Positions 1 to 7,141 of a DNA stretch of 8,678 bases are shown here, one piece after another. The stretch is taken from assembly GCA_021793115.1 (NCBI GenBank), contig JAJYTJ010000156.1, positions 1 through 8,678 on the forward strand, written 5' to 3'. A program made the position numbers and the translations under genes. This DNA comes from Actinomycetes bacterium. Lineage in GTDB: Bacteria > Actinomycetota > Actinomycetes > Actinomycetales > Cellulomonadaceae. The notes under the pieces are model-generated. The model searched no databases and was not told the origin of the DNA. It saw only the letters and a list, made by a program, of their open reading frames with translations. How positions within the stretch are numbered: position 1 is the stretch's first letter; each line of letters opens with the position of its first letter.

Positions 1-588
1 CTCCATGGCTACCAGGATCACCTCTCCCTGACGGAACGACTTCAGGCGTCGGATCTCGTCGCGGATCTGGCGCATGTGCGTCGTCGCGTTGGAGACGTCG
101 CCGGTGCCCGCCTCGCCCTTGGAGCGGATCATCGCCGCACCCTCGGTGATGCGCCGCAGCGCCTCCCCGAGGTTGGTGGCGCCGCAGACGAAGGGGACCG
201 TGAACGCCCACTTGTCGATGTGGTGGCTGTAGTCCGCCGGCGTGAGCACCTCGGACTCGTCGACGTAGTCCACGCCGAGGGCCTGCAGCACCTGGGCCTC
301 GACGAAGTGCCCGATGCGGGCCTTGGCCATGACCGGGATCGAGACGGCGGCGATGATCCCGTCGATGAGGTCCGGGTCGCTCATGCGGGCGACGCCACCC
401 TGGGCCCGGATGTCCGCGGGGACGCGCTCGAGGGCCATGACCGCGACCGCTCCGGCGTCCTCCGCGATCTTCGCCTGCTCCGGCGTGACGACGTCCATGA
501 TGACGCCGCCCTTGAGCATCTCGGCCATGCCGCGCTTGACCTTCGCGGTGCCGACGACGCCGGCAGTGGTCTCGTTCTCGCTGGTCAC
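1..588 (-). CDS. pdxS: PdxS, pyridoxal 5'-phosphate synthase synthase subunit (3' end cut by window edge)
   Basis: PdxS condenses ribose 5-phosphate, glyceraldehyde 3-phosphate and ammonia (delivered by the glutaminase PdxT) into pyridoxal 5'-phosphate in the cytosol. The first 196 codons are visible; the family is about 290-305 residues. The (beta/alpha)8-barrel signature is clear: [18 protein letters not shown] with the sugar-binding Asp at 32, [11 protein letters not shown] with the Schiff-base Lys at 89, [10 protein letters not shown], and RSKGEAGTG with the second catalytic Lys at 157 (numbering inferred by alignment to remembered Bacillus PdxS). The start is GTG at 588: GAGG lies 5 bases upstream, and translation from it matches the family's N-terminal length. 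An in-frame ATG at 633 lacks a ribosome site and overlaps a candidate -10 box. The gene follows the PIM operon after an 80-base gap, so it may have its own promoter. The last ~17 visible codons are unusual (see findings). pdxT is expected downstream, outside the window. Confidence 0.96.
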   Translation of the reverse strand, partial: MTSENETTAGVVGTAKVKRGMAEMLKGGVIMDVVTPEQAKIAEDAGAVAVMALERVPADIRAQGGVARMSDPDLIDGIIAAVSIPVMAKARIGHFVEAQVLQALGVDYVDESEVLTPADYSHHIDKWAFTVPFVCGATNLGEALRRITEGAAMIRSKGEAGTGDVSNATTHMRQIRDEIRRLKSFRQGEVILVAME

Positions 589-593
589 GTGTG

Positions 594-597
594 CCTC
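594..597 (-). promoter_or_regulatory. Ribosome binding site deciding the pdxS start
   Basis: GAGG on the minus strand, 5 bases before the GTG at 588. The alternative in-frame ATG at 633 has only GC-rich, non-purine sequence before it, so this site favours the GTG. Confidence 0.6.
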
Positions 598-631
598 GCA
601 GACAGATGTGGAGGGGGGATGTGCTCGTTCC

Positions 632-637
632 ATGCTA
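632..637 (-). promoter_or_regulatory. Candidate -10 box for pdxS
   Basis: TAGCAT on the minus strand matches the TANNNT pattern of actinobacterial housekeeping -10 elements and would give a leader of roughly 35-40 bases before the GTG at 588. No convincing -35 hexamer sits 16-19 bases upstream. The same hexamer occurs in the thrS upstream region. This is inference from pattern only. Confidence 0.33.
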
Positions 638-668
638 GCCGCGGCACCCCGGCCGGGCCCGCACCGTC

Positions 669-1319
669 TCAGGCCCGAGGGAGCACGTGACGAAGGCCGG
701 CCGGCCACTCGTCGTCGAGCTCGAACGTCACCGGCTCGGGCGCGCTGCCCGCAAGCCTCAGCAGCCGCACCAGGGGCGCCCGCCGCGCGCTGCGCGTCAG
801 CGCCACCGCGTCGTTGTGGAACCGGCGCGCCAGCTGTAGCCGGTACCACGCGGCCGACAGGTCGTCGAGCAGCGCTCCCCCGGCCTCGTCCGTGACCATG
901 AGGGCCACCTCGTGCGGGTCCTCCAGCACCTCGTGCAGCGCGGCCGTGAGGTCGCTCTCGAGCTGGCTGCGGTCGAGCCCGTCGACGCTGGCGCGCGAGC
1001 GCACGTGCGGCGCGTCCTGCGCGAGCACCTGGCGCAGCTCCCCCGCGGCACCGGCGGGACCGGGGTCTCCCCCGGCGGCGAGGGCCGCCCAGGCCGCCTC
1101 ACCGACGACGATCGAGCTGGCCGGGTCGAGCACGCCGCTCGTCGCGAGCTCCGCGGCGACCGTCGCGCGGCGCACCAGCTGCTGGTCGAGCACGCTGCGG
1201 GACGCGTCGACGCGCCGGTGCAGCCGGTCGAGGCGGCTGGCGTCCACCCACACGACCCACAGCACGATCGCCAGCACGACGCCGACGACGAGGACGATGT
1301 CCGCCCAGCTCCAGCTCAC
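669..1319 (-). CDS. LemA-like membrane-anchored protein of unknown function
   Basis: 216 residues. One hydrophobic segment lies at about residues 8-25 ([17 protein letters not shown]), followed by a mostly helical soluble part. Two stretches resemble the LemA fold: a post-membrane helix with [20 protein letters not shown] (like the VDxAWSxIDVQLKRR region of LemA), and a late [15 protein letters not shown] block (about 157-172), like the ARRxYNDAV helix. The family role is not established, and the resemblance is remembered rather than computed. The start is GTG at 1319, which overlaps the pimA TGA by 4 bases; AAGGAG lies 5 bases upstream, giving a strong, coupled start. It is the last gene of the thrS-to-PIM operon, so it may be expressed with PIM synthesis, but no enzymatic motif ties it to that pathway. 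No signal-peptidase site is evident, so I read the hydrophobic segment as an anchor. Confidence 0.6.
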   Translation of the reverse strand: MSWSWADIVLVVGVVLAIVLWVVWVDASRLDRLHRRVDASRSVLDQQLVRRATVAAELATSGVLDPASSIVVGEAAWAALAAGGDPGPAGAAGELRQVLAQDAPHVRSRASVDGLDRSQLESDLTAALHEVLEDPHEVALMVTDEAGGALLDDLSAAWYRLQLARRFHNDAVALTRSARRAPLVRLLRLAGSAPEPVTFELDDEWPAGLRHVLPRA

Positions 1320-2533
1320 CGGTTCTCCTTGCCGGTCCGGCGTGCGCGTGAGCCGCGCAGCGACGACGGGTCCTCACCCACCGGGGCGGTGTGGCCCGCG
1401 ACGGCCATCTCGTACACCGTGAGCACCTGGTCGGTGACGCCGGGCCAGTCGTAGCGGCGCACGGCGTCACGTCCGGCGGCCACCTTCTCGCGTCGCAGCG
1501 TGGGGTCGTCGAGCACGCGCAGCAGCGTCGCGGCCAGGTCCGCGCTGTCGCCGGTGCGGAAGAGCACGCCGGCCTGGCCCTCGTCGAGCACGCGCGAGAA
1601 CGCGCCGAGGTCGCTCGCGACCACCGGCGTGCCGGCCGCCATGGCCTCGACCAGCACGATGCCGAACGACTCGCCGCCGGTCTGGGGCGCGCAGTACACG
1701 TCTGCCGACGCGAGCAGCCGGGACTTCTCGTCGTCGGACACGCCCCCGACGAACTCGACCGACGACGCCAGCGGGCCGAGGAGCGCGGCCGCCTCGTCGG
1801 GGCCGGACTCGCCGCGGCCGGCGACGAGGAACCGGGCCCCCGGCAGCCGCTCGAGCACGCGGGGCACCGCGCCGAGCAGCACCGGCAGCCCCTTGCGCGG
1901 CTCGTCGAGCCGGCCGAGGAACGCGATCGTCGGCGCGGCGGGCGTGCCCGTCCAGCGTGGGTCCGGCGTCGCCGAGGCGAACCGGTCGACGAAGACGCCG
2001 TTGGGGATGACGACCGCGTCACCGCCGAGGTGCTCGACGACCGTACGCCGCGCATCCTCCGACACCGCGATGCGTGCCGAGATCTTCTCCAGGGACTGGC
2101 GCACCAGCGGGTACGCCAGCTGCAGCGAGCGGGACCGGTTCATCGAGGAGTGGAACGTCCCGACGATGGGGCCGTCCGCGATCCACATCGCGAGCATGCC
2201 GACGCTCGGGGTCACCGGCTCGTGCAGGTGCAGCACGTCGAACTGGCCGGCGGTCAGCCACTTGCGCACCCGGGCCGCGGTGACCGGACCGAACGTCAGT
2301 CGCGCCACCGAGCCGTTGTAGTGCACGGGCACGGCGCGCCCGGCGGCGACGACGTAGTCGGGCAGCGGCGTGTCGTCGGCCGCGGGCGCCAGCACGGAGA
2401 CCTCGTGGCCGCGCTCGAGCAGCGACTCGGCCAGGTCGCGCACGTGGAACTGCACGCCGCCCGGCATGTCGAAGGAGTAGGGGCAGACCAGGCCCACGCG
2501 GAGCCGGTGGTGCCGCTGGCGGGACACCCTCAC
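1316..2533 (-). CDS. pimA: PimA, GDP-mannose-dependent phosphatidyl-myo-inositol mannosyltransferase
   Basis: PimA transfers the first mannose from GDP-mannose to the 2-position of the inositol of phosphatidylinositol at the cytosolic face of the membrane, the committing step of PIM synthesis. The protein is 405 residues with a GT-B fold (GT4 family). Visible landmarks are the N-terminal CPYSFDMPGGVQ loop (17-28), HLHEP (102-106), TFHSS with His128, GRLDEPRKG with Arg208 and Lys214 for nucleotide-sugar binding, and GGESFGIVLVEAMAAGTPVV with the Glu288/Glu296 pair of retaining GT4 enzymes. All align with mycobacterial PimA. The start is GTG at 2533: GGAGG lies 7 bases upstream and GTG overlaps the patA stop by 4 bases. 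It adds about 11 residues before the point where the mycobacterial protein starts, and GTGs at 2527 and 2497 are less well supported. Position after pgsA and patA confirms the pathway. Confidence 0.94.
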   Translation of the reverse strand: MRVSRQRHHRLRVGLVCPYSFDMPGGVQFHVRDLAESLLERGHEVSVLAPAADDTPLPDYVVAAGRAVPVHYNGSVARLTFGPVTAARVRKWLTAGQFDVLHLHEPVTPSVGMLAMWIADGPIVGTFHSSMNRSRSLQLAYPLVRQSLEKISARIAVSEDARRTVVEHLGGDAVVIPNGVFVDRFASATPDPRWTGTPAAPTIAFLGRLDEPRKGLPVLLGAVPRVLERLPGARFLVAGRGESGPDEAAALLGPLASSVEFVGGVSDDEKSRLLASADVYCAPQTGGESFGIVLVEAMAAGTPVVASDLGAFSRVLDEGQAGVLFRTGDSADLAATLLRVLDDPTLRREKVAAGRDAVRRYDWPGVTDQVLTVYEMAVAGHTAPVGEDPSSLRGSRARRTGKENR

Positions 2534-3498
2534 GGCGCGACCTCCGCCGCGACGGTCGCCGCGTAGCGGTCGGGGTCCAGGTCCTCGACGAACACGCGCT
2601 GCAGCATGTGCCAGTCCTGCGGGTGGCGCCGGATGACGCCCGCGAGCACGTCGGTCCACGCCTGCGTCAGGACGCGGATGCGCTCGCGCGTGGGCAGGTC
2701 CGCCGGCGGTACCGGCACGTCGTGGAACTCGATGCGGACCCCCCACGGCGTGCCCGCGGCCCGGCGCCGCGCGCCGCGGAGGCGTTCGTACGTGACGCCG
2801 GCCATGAGCAGCGGGGCGCCCGTGGTGACGCCGAGGGCCGCCGGGCCCACCGCCACGCGCGCGCGGCGGCCGAACAGGTCCACCTCGACGCCCTTGGCCG
2901 TGAGGTCGCGGTCGGCCAGCAGCGGCATGACGCCGGGCTCGGTCCGGACGACGCGCACGAGCTGGCGGAACACGTCGCCGTCCCCGCCCGTCGGGATGAT
3001 GCGCATCCCGAGGCCCTCCCGGAAGGCGAGGAACTCCTGGTAGACCTCCTCGGGCTTGAGCCGCTCCGCCACCGTGGTGACGTGCGCGAGCTCCCGCGTG
3101 GCCCACGCCCCCGCGAGGTCCCAGTTGCCGAGGTGCCCGAGCACGAGCACCACCTGGCGCCCGGCGTCCAGGTGGCGCTGCACCGCCTCGCGGCCCGACA
3201 CGCTGACGCGCGCCGCGATCTGCTCGCGGCTACGGCCCGGCAGGGTGAACGCCTCGGCGAAGTACCGCAGGTAGGAGCGCATGCCGGCGCGCGACAGGCG
3301 TCGCACGCCCGCGCGGTTCAGCTCCGGCCGGACGCGCGCGAGGTTCGCCTCCAGCCGGCGTACCCCGGTGCCGTGGCGCAGCCACGTGACGTCCGCCGCC
3401 ACGAGCGCCAGCGCCCGGGCCACCGGCTCGGGGAGCCGCCGGCCCCAGCGCCAGGCTGCCGCGTACGCCGCGCCCGGGGTGAGCCGGTCCAACCTCAA
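2530..3498 (-). CDS. patA: PatA, phosphatidylinositol mannoside acyltransferase (LpxL/HtrB family)
   Basis: PatA acylates the 6-position of the mannose added by PimA, using acyl-CoA, at the inner membrane leaflet. The protein is 322 residues, the usual length. The acyltransferase HX4D motif is present as HLGNWD (His122, Asp127), followed by the family blocks IIPTGGDGDVF (167-177), PLLADRDL (192-199) and GVEVDLFGR. There is no obvious transmembrane helix; membrane association in this family is peripheral. The start is TTG at 3498, chosen because GGGAGG lies 7 bases upstream and because TTG overlaps the pgsA TGA by 4 bases. Translation from it gives the family-like LRLDRLTPGAAYAAAW opening. The stop overlaps the pimA GTG. 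The flanking pgsA and pimA make the specific function much more likely than a generic lipid A-type acyltransferase. Confidence 0.92.
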   Translation of the reverse strand: MRLDRLTPGAAYAAAWRWGRRLPEPVARALALVAADVTWLRHGTGVRRLEANLARVRPELNRAGVRRLSRAGMRSYLRYFAEAFTLPGRSREQIAARVSVSGREAVQRHLDAGRQVVLVLGHLGNWDLAGAWATRELAHVTTVAERLKPEEVYQEFLAFREGLGMRIIPTGGDGDVFRQLVRVVRTEPGVMPLLADRDLTAKGVEVDLFGRRARVAVGPAALGVTTGAPLLMAGVTYERLRGARRRAAGTPWGVRIEFHDVPVPPADLPTRERIRVLTQAWTDVLAGVIRRHPQDWHMLQRVFVEDLDPDRYAATVAAEVAP

Positions 3499-4106
3499 GA
3501 CGTGGCCTCCCGCACCTGGCGTCGCACCGCGAGCATGCGCTGCACCACCGTGACCAGGGACGCAGCGGCGAGCAGGCCCAGGGCGACCGTGAGCAGCACC
3601 GGCGTCACGCCGAGCCCGACGAGCCCGGTGGCGACGAGCGAGACGAGGATCCGGTCACCGCGCTCGGCGATGCCGACGTTGGCCGACATGCCCAAGCCCT
3701 CGGCGCGCGCCCGCGCGTAGGGCACGATCGCCCCCAGCACCAGGCAGGCGAGCGCGAAGGTCGCGGTCAGCCGGTCGTCGCCGCGGCCCGTGTACCAGAG
3801 CACCAGCCCCGCGAAGATCGCGCCGTCGGCGAACCGGTCGAGCGTGGAGTCGAGGAACGCGCCCCACGGCCCGCTGTGGCCCGAACGGCGCGCCATGAGG
3901 CCGTCGATGGTGTCCAGCACCGTGAAGACGCCCAGCAGGATGGCCCCGAGGAAGAGGTGCCCGGTGGGGAACAGCCACAGCGCCAGGGCGACCGACACGA
4001 CGGTGCCGCCGATGGTCACCTGGTCGGGTGTCACGCCCGCCCGCAGCAGGCCGTCGGCGAGCGGTCCCATGAGGCGGCCCCAGACCGCACGCAGCCGGCT
4101 CAGCAC
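3495..4106 (-). CDS. pgsA: PgsA-type phosphatidylinositol-phosphate synthase (CDP-alcohol phosphatidyltransferase)
   Basis: The enzyme joins CDP-diacylglycerol and inositol 1-phosphate to make phosphatidylinositol phosphate, precursor of the lipid used by PimA. It is 203 residues of an integral membrane protein with several hydrophobic helices. The full CDP-alcohol phosphotransferase signature D-x2-DG-x2-AR-x8-G-x3-D-x3-D runs from Asp65 through Asp68, Gly69, Ala72, Arg73, Gly82 and Asp86 to Asp90. The later PYARARAEGLG segment resembles the basic ARAEA stretch of mycobacterial PI-phosphate synthase, which favours the inositol rather than the glycerol enzyme. The start is GTG at 4106, with GGGGAG 6 bases upstream; it overlaps the HIT gene by 7 bases. 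The gene end overlaps the patA TTG by 4 bases. The symbol follows mycobacterial usage (pgsA1); glycerol-phosphate specificity is unlikely given the PIM neighbours. Confidence 0.93.
   Translation of the reverse strand: MLSRLRAVWGRLMGPLADGLLRAGVTPDQVTIGGTVVSVALALWLFPTGHLFLGAILLGVFTVLDTIDGLMARRSGHSGPWGAFLDSTLDRFADGAIFAGLVLWYTGRGDDRLTATFALACLVLGAIVPYARARAEGLGMSANVGIAERGDRILVSLVATGLVGLGVTPVLLTVALGLLAAASLVTVVQRMLAVRRQVREATS
3506..3511 (-). promoter_or_regulatory. Ribosome binding site deciding the TTG start of patA
   Basis: GGGAGG on the minus strand, 7 bases before the TTG at 3498 and inside the end of pgsA. It is the main reason to accept a TTG start here, and it fits translational coupling through the TTGA overlap. 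Confidence 0.65.
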
Positions 4107-4684
4107 GCCGCGCTCCCCTCGTCGTGCGCCGCACGGTCCCAGGCCGTCGCGAGCCGCTGCCGCGTGTCCGCCAGGATCTCCGGCAGCGCCCGGGTGCGTG
4201 CCACGATCGGCAGGAAGTTGGCGTCGCCCCGCCACCGCGGCACCACGTGCTGGTGCAGGTGCGCCGCGATGCCCGCGCCGGCGACGTCGCCCAGGTTCAG
4301 CCCGAGGTTGAAGCCCTGCGGCGCGTGCGTGGCGCGCAGCGCGCGCATCGCGATGCGCGTGGTCACCCCGAGCTCCGCGACCTCGGCGGCCGTCAGGTCG
4401 GTGTAGTCCGCGACGTGCCGGTAGGGGCACACCAGCACGTGCCCCGAGTTGTACGGGTACAGGTTGAGCAGGGCGTACGTCAGCGCGCCGCGCCCCACCA
4501 CCAGGCCCTCGTCGTCGGGCAGCGTCGCGGCCCGGCAGAAGGGGCACCCGTCGCCCGCGGCCCCGTCGGCAGGCTTGTTCTCGCCGCCGATGTAGGCCAT
4601 CCGGTGCGGGGTCCAGAGCCGCTCGAACCCGTCCGGCTCGCCGGCGAGCTCGGCGGCCCGGGCGACGACCGGGTCGTCGCTCAC
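4100..4684 (-). CDS. HIT-family protein, probable Ap4A phosphorylase/nucleotide hydrolase
   Basis: 194 residues of the histidine-triad superfamily. The catalytic triad appears as HLHQHVVP (His142, His144, His146), preceded by [14 protein letters not shown] (125-138), which builds the nucleotide pocket. [15 protein letters not shown] (73-87) is also typical. A CPFC pair (Cys47, Cys50) resembles the metal-binding cysteines of GalT/HIT proteins. The actinobacterial orthologue beside thrS (Rv2613c in M. tuberculosis, from memory) is a diadenosine tetraphosphate phosphorylase, so cleavage of Ap4A-type dinucleotides in the cytosol is the likely role; substrate is inferred. The start is GTG at 4684, overlapping the thrS TGA by 4 bases. 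No good Shine-Dalgarno precedes it, so translation probably depends on ribosomes finishing thrS. It overlaps pgsA by 7 bases at its end. Confidence 0.88.
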   Translation of the reverse strand: MSDDPVVARAAELAGEPDGFERLWTPHRMAYIGGENKPADGAAGDGCPFCRAATLPDDEGLVVGRGALTYALLNLYPYNSGHVLVCPYRHVADYTDLTAAEVAELGVTTRIAMRALRATHAPQGFNLGLNLGDVAGAGIAAHLHQHVVPRWRGDANFLPIVARTRALPEILADTRQRLATAWDRAAHDEGSAAC

Positions 4685-6681
4685 ACCTGCACCCGGTCCC
4701 GCACCGCGGCGACGATCCGCTCGATCGCCTCGTCCACCGGGACGCCGTTCTCCTGGTGCCCGTCGCGGAAGCGGAACGAGACGGCGCCGGCCGCGACGTC
4801 CTCGCCCCCGGCGATGAGCACGAAGGGCACCTTGTCCTTGGCGGCGTTGCGGATCTTCTTGCCGAACCGGTCGTCGGACAGGTCGAGCTCGGCGCGGATC
4901 CCGCGAGCGGTCAGCCGCGCGACGACGTCCTGGACGTAGTCGTCGAACGCCTCGGCGACCGGGACCGCGAGCACCTGCACCGGCGCCAGCCACGCCGGGA
5001 AAGCCCCGGCGTAGTGCTCGACGAGGATGGCGAAGAACCGCTCGATCGAGCCGAACAGCGCGCGGTGGATCATCACCGGCCGCTGCCGCGTGCCGTCCGC
5101 CGCCGTGTACTCCAGCTCGAACAGCTCCGGCTCGAAGAAGTCGAGCTGGATGGTCGACAGCTGCCACGTGCGGCCGATGGCGTCCTTCGCCTGGACGGAG
5201 ATCTTGGGGCCGTAGAACGCGGCGCCGCCCGGGTCGTCCACGAGCGTCAGCCCGGACGCGGTGGCGACCTCGCGCAGCGTCGCGGTCGCCTCCTCCCAGC
5301 TCGCGTCGTCGCCCACCGACTTCTTCGGGTCGCGGGTCGACAGCTCGAGGTAGAACTCGTTCAGCCCGTAGTCGCGCAGCAGGTCGAGGACGAACGTCAG
5401 CAGCGACGCGAGCTCGTCGCGCATCTGCTCGCGGGAGCAGTAGATGTGCGCGTCGTCCTGCGTGAAGCCCCGCGCGCGGGTCATGCCCTGCACCACGCCG
5501 GACTTCTCGTAGCGGTACACCGTGCCGAACTCGAAGAGCCGCAGCGGCAGCTCGCGGTAGCTGCGCCCGCGGGCCCGGTACACGAGGTTGTGCATCGGGC
5601 AGTTCATGGGCTTGAGGTAGTAGTCCTGGCCCTCGCGCTTGACCGTGCCGTCCTCGTGGAACTCGGTGTCCAGGCGCATGGGCGGGTACATCCCGTCCGC
5701 GTACCACTCGAGGTGGCGCGAGGTCTGGAACAGCTTGGCCTTGGTGATGTGCGGCGTGTTGACGAACGAGTAGCCCGCCTCGACGTGCCGGCGGCGGCTG
5801 TACTCCTCCATCTCCATGCGCACGATCCCGCCCTTGGGGTGGAACACCGCCAGGCCGGAGCCGATCTCGTCGGGGAAGCTGAAGAGGTCCAGCTCGGCGC
5901 CGAGCCGCCGGTGGTCGCGGCGCTCGGCCTCGGCCAGACGCTCCAGGTGCGCCTTGAGCTCGTCCTTCGTGGGCCACGCGGTGCCGTAGACGCGCTGCAG
6001 CTGCGGGTTCTTCTCGCTGCCCCGCCAGTAGGCCGCGGCCGAGCGCGTCAGCTGGAAGCCGTTGCCCAGGAGCCGCGTGCTCGGCAGGTGCGGGCCGCGG
6101 CACAGGTCCTGCCACGCCACGGTCCCGTCGCGCCGCACGTTCTCATACATCGTCAGGCCCCCCAGGCCCACCTCGACGCTCGCGCCGTCGTCGTCGCCCG
6201 CGTCGCCCTTGAGGCCGATGAGCTCGAGCTTGTACGGCTCGTCCCGCTCGATCTCGCGCGCCCGCGACTCGGTGACGTCCACCCGCCGGAACGTCTGCCC
6301 CTCCTTGACGATGCGGGCCATGACCTTCTCGAGCTCCCGCAGGTCCTCGGGGGTGAAGGGGCGCGCCACGTCGAAGTCGTAGTAGAAGCCGTCGGTGATC
6401 GGCGGGCCGATGCCCAGCCGCGCGCTCGGGTTGACCTCCTGGACCGCCTGCGCCAGCACGTGCGCGGCCGAGTGGCGCAGCACCGTCAGTCCGTCCGGCT
6501 CACCCAGCGTCACGGCCTCGACCGTCGCGCCGTCCGGCAGCTCGCGTGCGAGGTCGCGCAGCTCGCCGTCCACACGCGCCACGACGACGTCGCGGCGGTC
6601 GCGGAAGAGGTCGGCGCCCGTCGTGCCCGCCGCCACCGTCGTCCCGATGCCGTCGACGGTGAGGGTGATCTGCTCGGACAC
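4681..6681 (-). CDS. thrS: ThrS, threonyl-tRNA synthetase
   Basis: ThrS charges tRNA-Thr with threonine and edits misacylated serine. The protein is 666 residues, slightly longer than E. coli ThrRS. Domains in order are an N-terminal TGS domain (about 1-60), an editing domain with HSAAH (His70, His74) and CRGPH (Cys194, His198), a class II catalytic core, and a C-terminal anticodon-binding domain (about the last 100 residues). In the core, the zinc ligands are Cys361 (MNCPMHN), His412 (DDAHIYC) and His539 (MIHRALFGS). Motif 2 is visible around [19 protein letters not shown], and motif 3 around [11 protein letters not shown]. All editing and zinc residues are intact. The start is GTG at 6681, with AAGGAG 8 bases upstream; an in-frame GTG at 6714 lacks a ribosome site. 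It is the first gene of the minus-strand operon. Confidence 0.98.
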   Translation of the reverse strand: MSEQITLTVDGIGTTVAAGTTGADLFRDRRDVVVARVDGELRDLARELPDGATVEAVTLGEPDGLTVLRHSAAHVLAQAVQEVNPSARLGIGPPITDGFYYDFDVARPFTPEDLRELEKVMARIVKEGQTFRRVDVTESRAREIERDEPYKLELIGLKGDAGDDDGASVEVGLGGLTMYENVRRDGTVAWQDLCRGPHLPSTRLLGNGFQLTRSAAAYWRGSEKNPQLQRVYGTAWPTKDELKAHLERLAEAERRDHRRLGAELDLFSFPDEIGSGLAVFHPKGGIVRMEMEEYSRRRHVEAGYSFVNTPHITKAKLFQTSRHLEWYADGMYPPMRLDTEFHEDGTVKREGQDYYLKPMNCPMHNLVYRARGRSYRELPLRLFEFGTVYRYEKSGVVQGMTRARGFTQDDAHIYCSREQMRDELASLLTFVLDLLRDYGLNEFYLELSTRDPKKSVGDDASWEEATATLREVATASGLTLVDDPGGAAFYGPKISVQAKDAIGRTWQLSTIQLDFFEPELFELEYTAADGTRQRPVMIHRALFGSIERFFAILVEHYAGAFPAWLAPVQVLAVPVAEAFDDYVQDVVARLTARGIRAELDLSDDRFGKKIRNAAKDKVPFVLIAGGEDVAAGAVSFRFRDGHQENGVPVDEAIERIVAAVRDRVQV

Positions 6682-6689
6682 GGGTGCAG

Positions 6690-6695
6690 CTCCTT
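6690..6695 (-). promoter_or_regulatory. Ribosome binding site deciding the thrS start
   Basis: AAGGAG on the minus strand, 8 bases before the GTG at 6681. It lies inside the reading frame that would begin at the upstream GTG (6714), and so argues for the shorter protein. Confidence 0.7.
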
Positions 6696-6748
6696 GGGGA
6701 CCGGTGCGCCTCACGGCTCACGGCGGACCGCCGGGCCGGGCGTGCTCG

Positions 6749-6754
6749 ATGCTA
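6749..6754 (-). promoter_or_regulatory. Candidate -10 box for the thrS operon
   Basis: TAGCAT on the minus strand would give a leader of about 60 bases before thrS. No clear -35 is seen. The short leader contains a small GC hairpin (arms near 6721-6733) but nothing of the size of a T-box. A promoter is needed here because a terminator hairpin separates thrS from the tRNA-Val upstream. Inferred from pattern only. Confidence 0.33.
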
Positions 6755-6804
6755 CCGACCCCGCGTCCCGGCCAGGTCCCGCCGCCGCGCCGGCGCCCGA
6801 ACGA

Positions 6805-6845
6805 GCGAGGGCCCCGGACCGGCAACTCCGATCGGGGGCCCTCGC
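6805..6845 (-). terminator. Hairpin terminator after tRNA-Val
   Basis: A perfect 11-base inverted repeat, GCGAGGGCCCC at 6805-6815 and its complement at 6835-6845, with a 19-base loop, starts 6 bases beyond the 3' end of the minus-strand tRNA-Val. Reading leftward it is followed by only a weak T-rich stretch, as is common in high-GC actinobacteria. It would end the tRNA transcript and insulate thrS from it. Confidence 0.72.
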
Positions 6846-6850
6846 GTCGG

Positions 6851-6922
6851 TGGGCGATACTGGGTTCGAACCAGTGACCTCCTCGGTGTGAACGAGGCGC
6901 TCTACCACTGAGCCAATCGCCC
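6851..6922 (-). tRNA. tRNA-Val, anticodon CAC
   Basis: 72 bases, all arms intact. The acceptor GGGCGAT pairs with ATCGCCC. The D arm is GCTC/GAGC. The anticodon stem CCTCG/CGAGG carries the loop TTCACAC, giving anticodon CAC, which reads GTG. The T arm is ACTGG-TTCGAAC-CCAGT. The discriminator is A, and CCA is not encoded (the next bases are CCG), as is usual in actinobacteria. It is transcribed leftward and closely followed by a hairpin terminator. GTG is a preferred valine codon in such GC-rich genomes. Confidence 0.97.
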
Positions 6923-6935
6923 GCGACGAGGACTG

Positions 6936-6941
6936 ATCGTA
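6936..6941 (-). promoter_or_regulatory. Candidate -10 box for tRNA-Val
   Basis: TACGAT on the minus strand fits TANNNT and ends 13 bases before the mature 5' end of tRNA-Val, leaving a plausible short 5' leader for RNase P. A poor -35 candidate (TTCGGA, 19-base spacing) lies upstream. Confidence 0.42.
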
Positions 6942-6966
6942 GCCACACTCCGGGGTGAACTCCGAA

Positions 6967-6998
6967 CCGGACACTGGACGACAAGCCGGACACGCGAC
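6967..6998. repeat. Two-copy direct repeat CCGGACACnnGAC in the divergent intergenic region
   Basis: CCGGACACTGGAC at 6967-6979 and CCGGACACGCGAC at 6986-6998 match at 11 of 13 bases, start to start 19 bases. They sit between the tRNA-Val promoter candidate and the SsgA-like gene. They could be a regulator site for either transcript, or chance in GC-rich DNA. Confidence 0.4.
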
Positions 6999-7097
6999 AC
7001 GCTTCTCGCAATGCGGGCCGGGGGGCTCCGACCAGTTCCACCGAATCTTCACCGGTGCAGGGATAGAGTCGGCGGCTTCCCGAGCCGATGTACTTCC

Positions 7098-7103
7098 TAG
7101 GAT
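7098..7103 (+). promoter_or_regulatory. Candidate -10 box for the SsgA-like gene
   Basis: TAGGAT on the plus strand would place the transcript start about 30 bases before the ATG at 7142, leaving room for the ribosome site. No good -35 is present at 16-18 bases. TAGAGT at 7064-7069 is an alternative -10. The choice cannot be made by eye. Confidence 0.33.
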
Positions 7104-7141
7104 CCCGTGATCTCGTGGTCGCGCGTAGAGGAGGAGGGGCG

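Noticed and set aside
1..60. Frameshift at the left end of pdxS
   Set aside because: Neither other reading frame restores family residues, and the aligned segment keeps length and register, so divergence rather than a shift is the better reading.
586..633. ATG at 633 as an earlier pdxS start
   Set aside because: It is in frame but has no ribosome site, adds 15 residues not typical of the family, and overlaps a candidate -10 box. GTG 588 has GAGG 5 bases upstream.
1391..3720. Long plus-strand frames opposite pimA, patA and pgsA
   Set aside because: They are His/Arg/Ala-rich shadows of well-identified genes, without ribosome sites or recognisable domains.
6679..6714. GTG at 6714 as an earlier thrS start
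   Set aside because: AAGGAG lies between it and GTG 6681, and the shorter protein begins at the normal TGS-domain position.
6682..6850. T-box or other long riboswitch ahead of thrS
   Set aside because: The space between the tRNA-Val terminator and thrS is about 120 bases and shows no long Stem I-like structure or T-box core.
4756..6891. A 711-codon open frame on the plus strand opposite thrS
   Set aside because: It mirrors thrS codon structure in GC-rich DNA, shows low-complexity Arg/Val/Leu composition and no domain, and ends inside the tRNA-Val complement with the familiar spurious tail GDTGFEPVTSSV. thrS is unmistakable on the other strand.
6684..6911. Small plus-strand frame ending with YWVRTSDL-type residues
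   Set aside because: This peptide is a common misannotation produced by translating the antisense of a tRNA; the tRNA-Val fold is complete.
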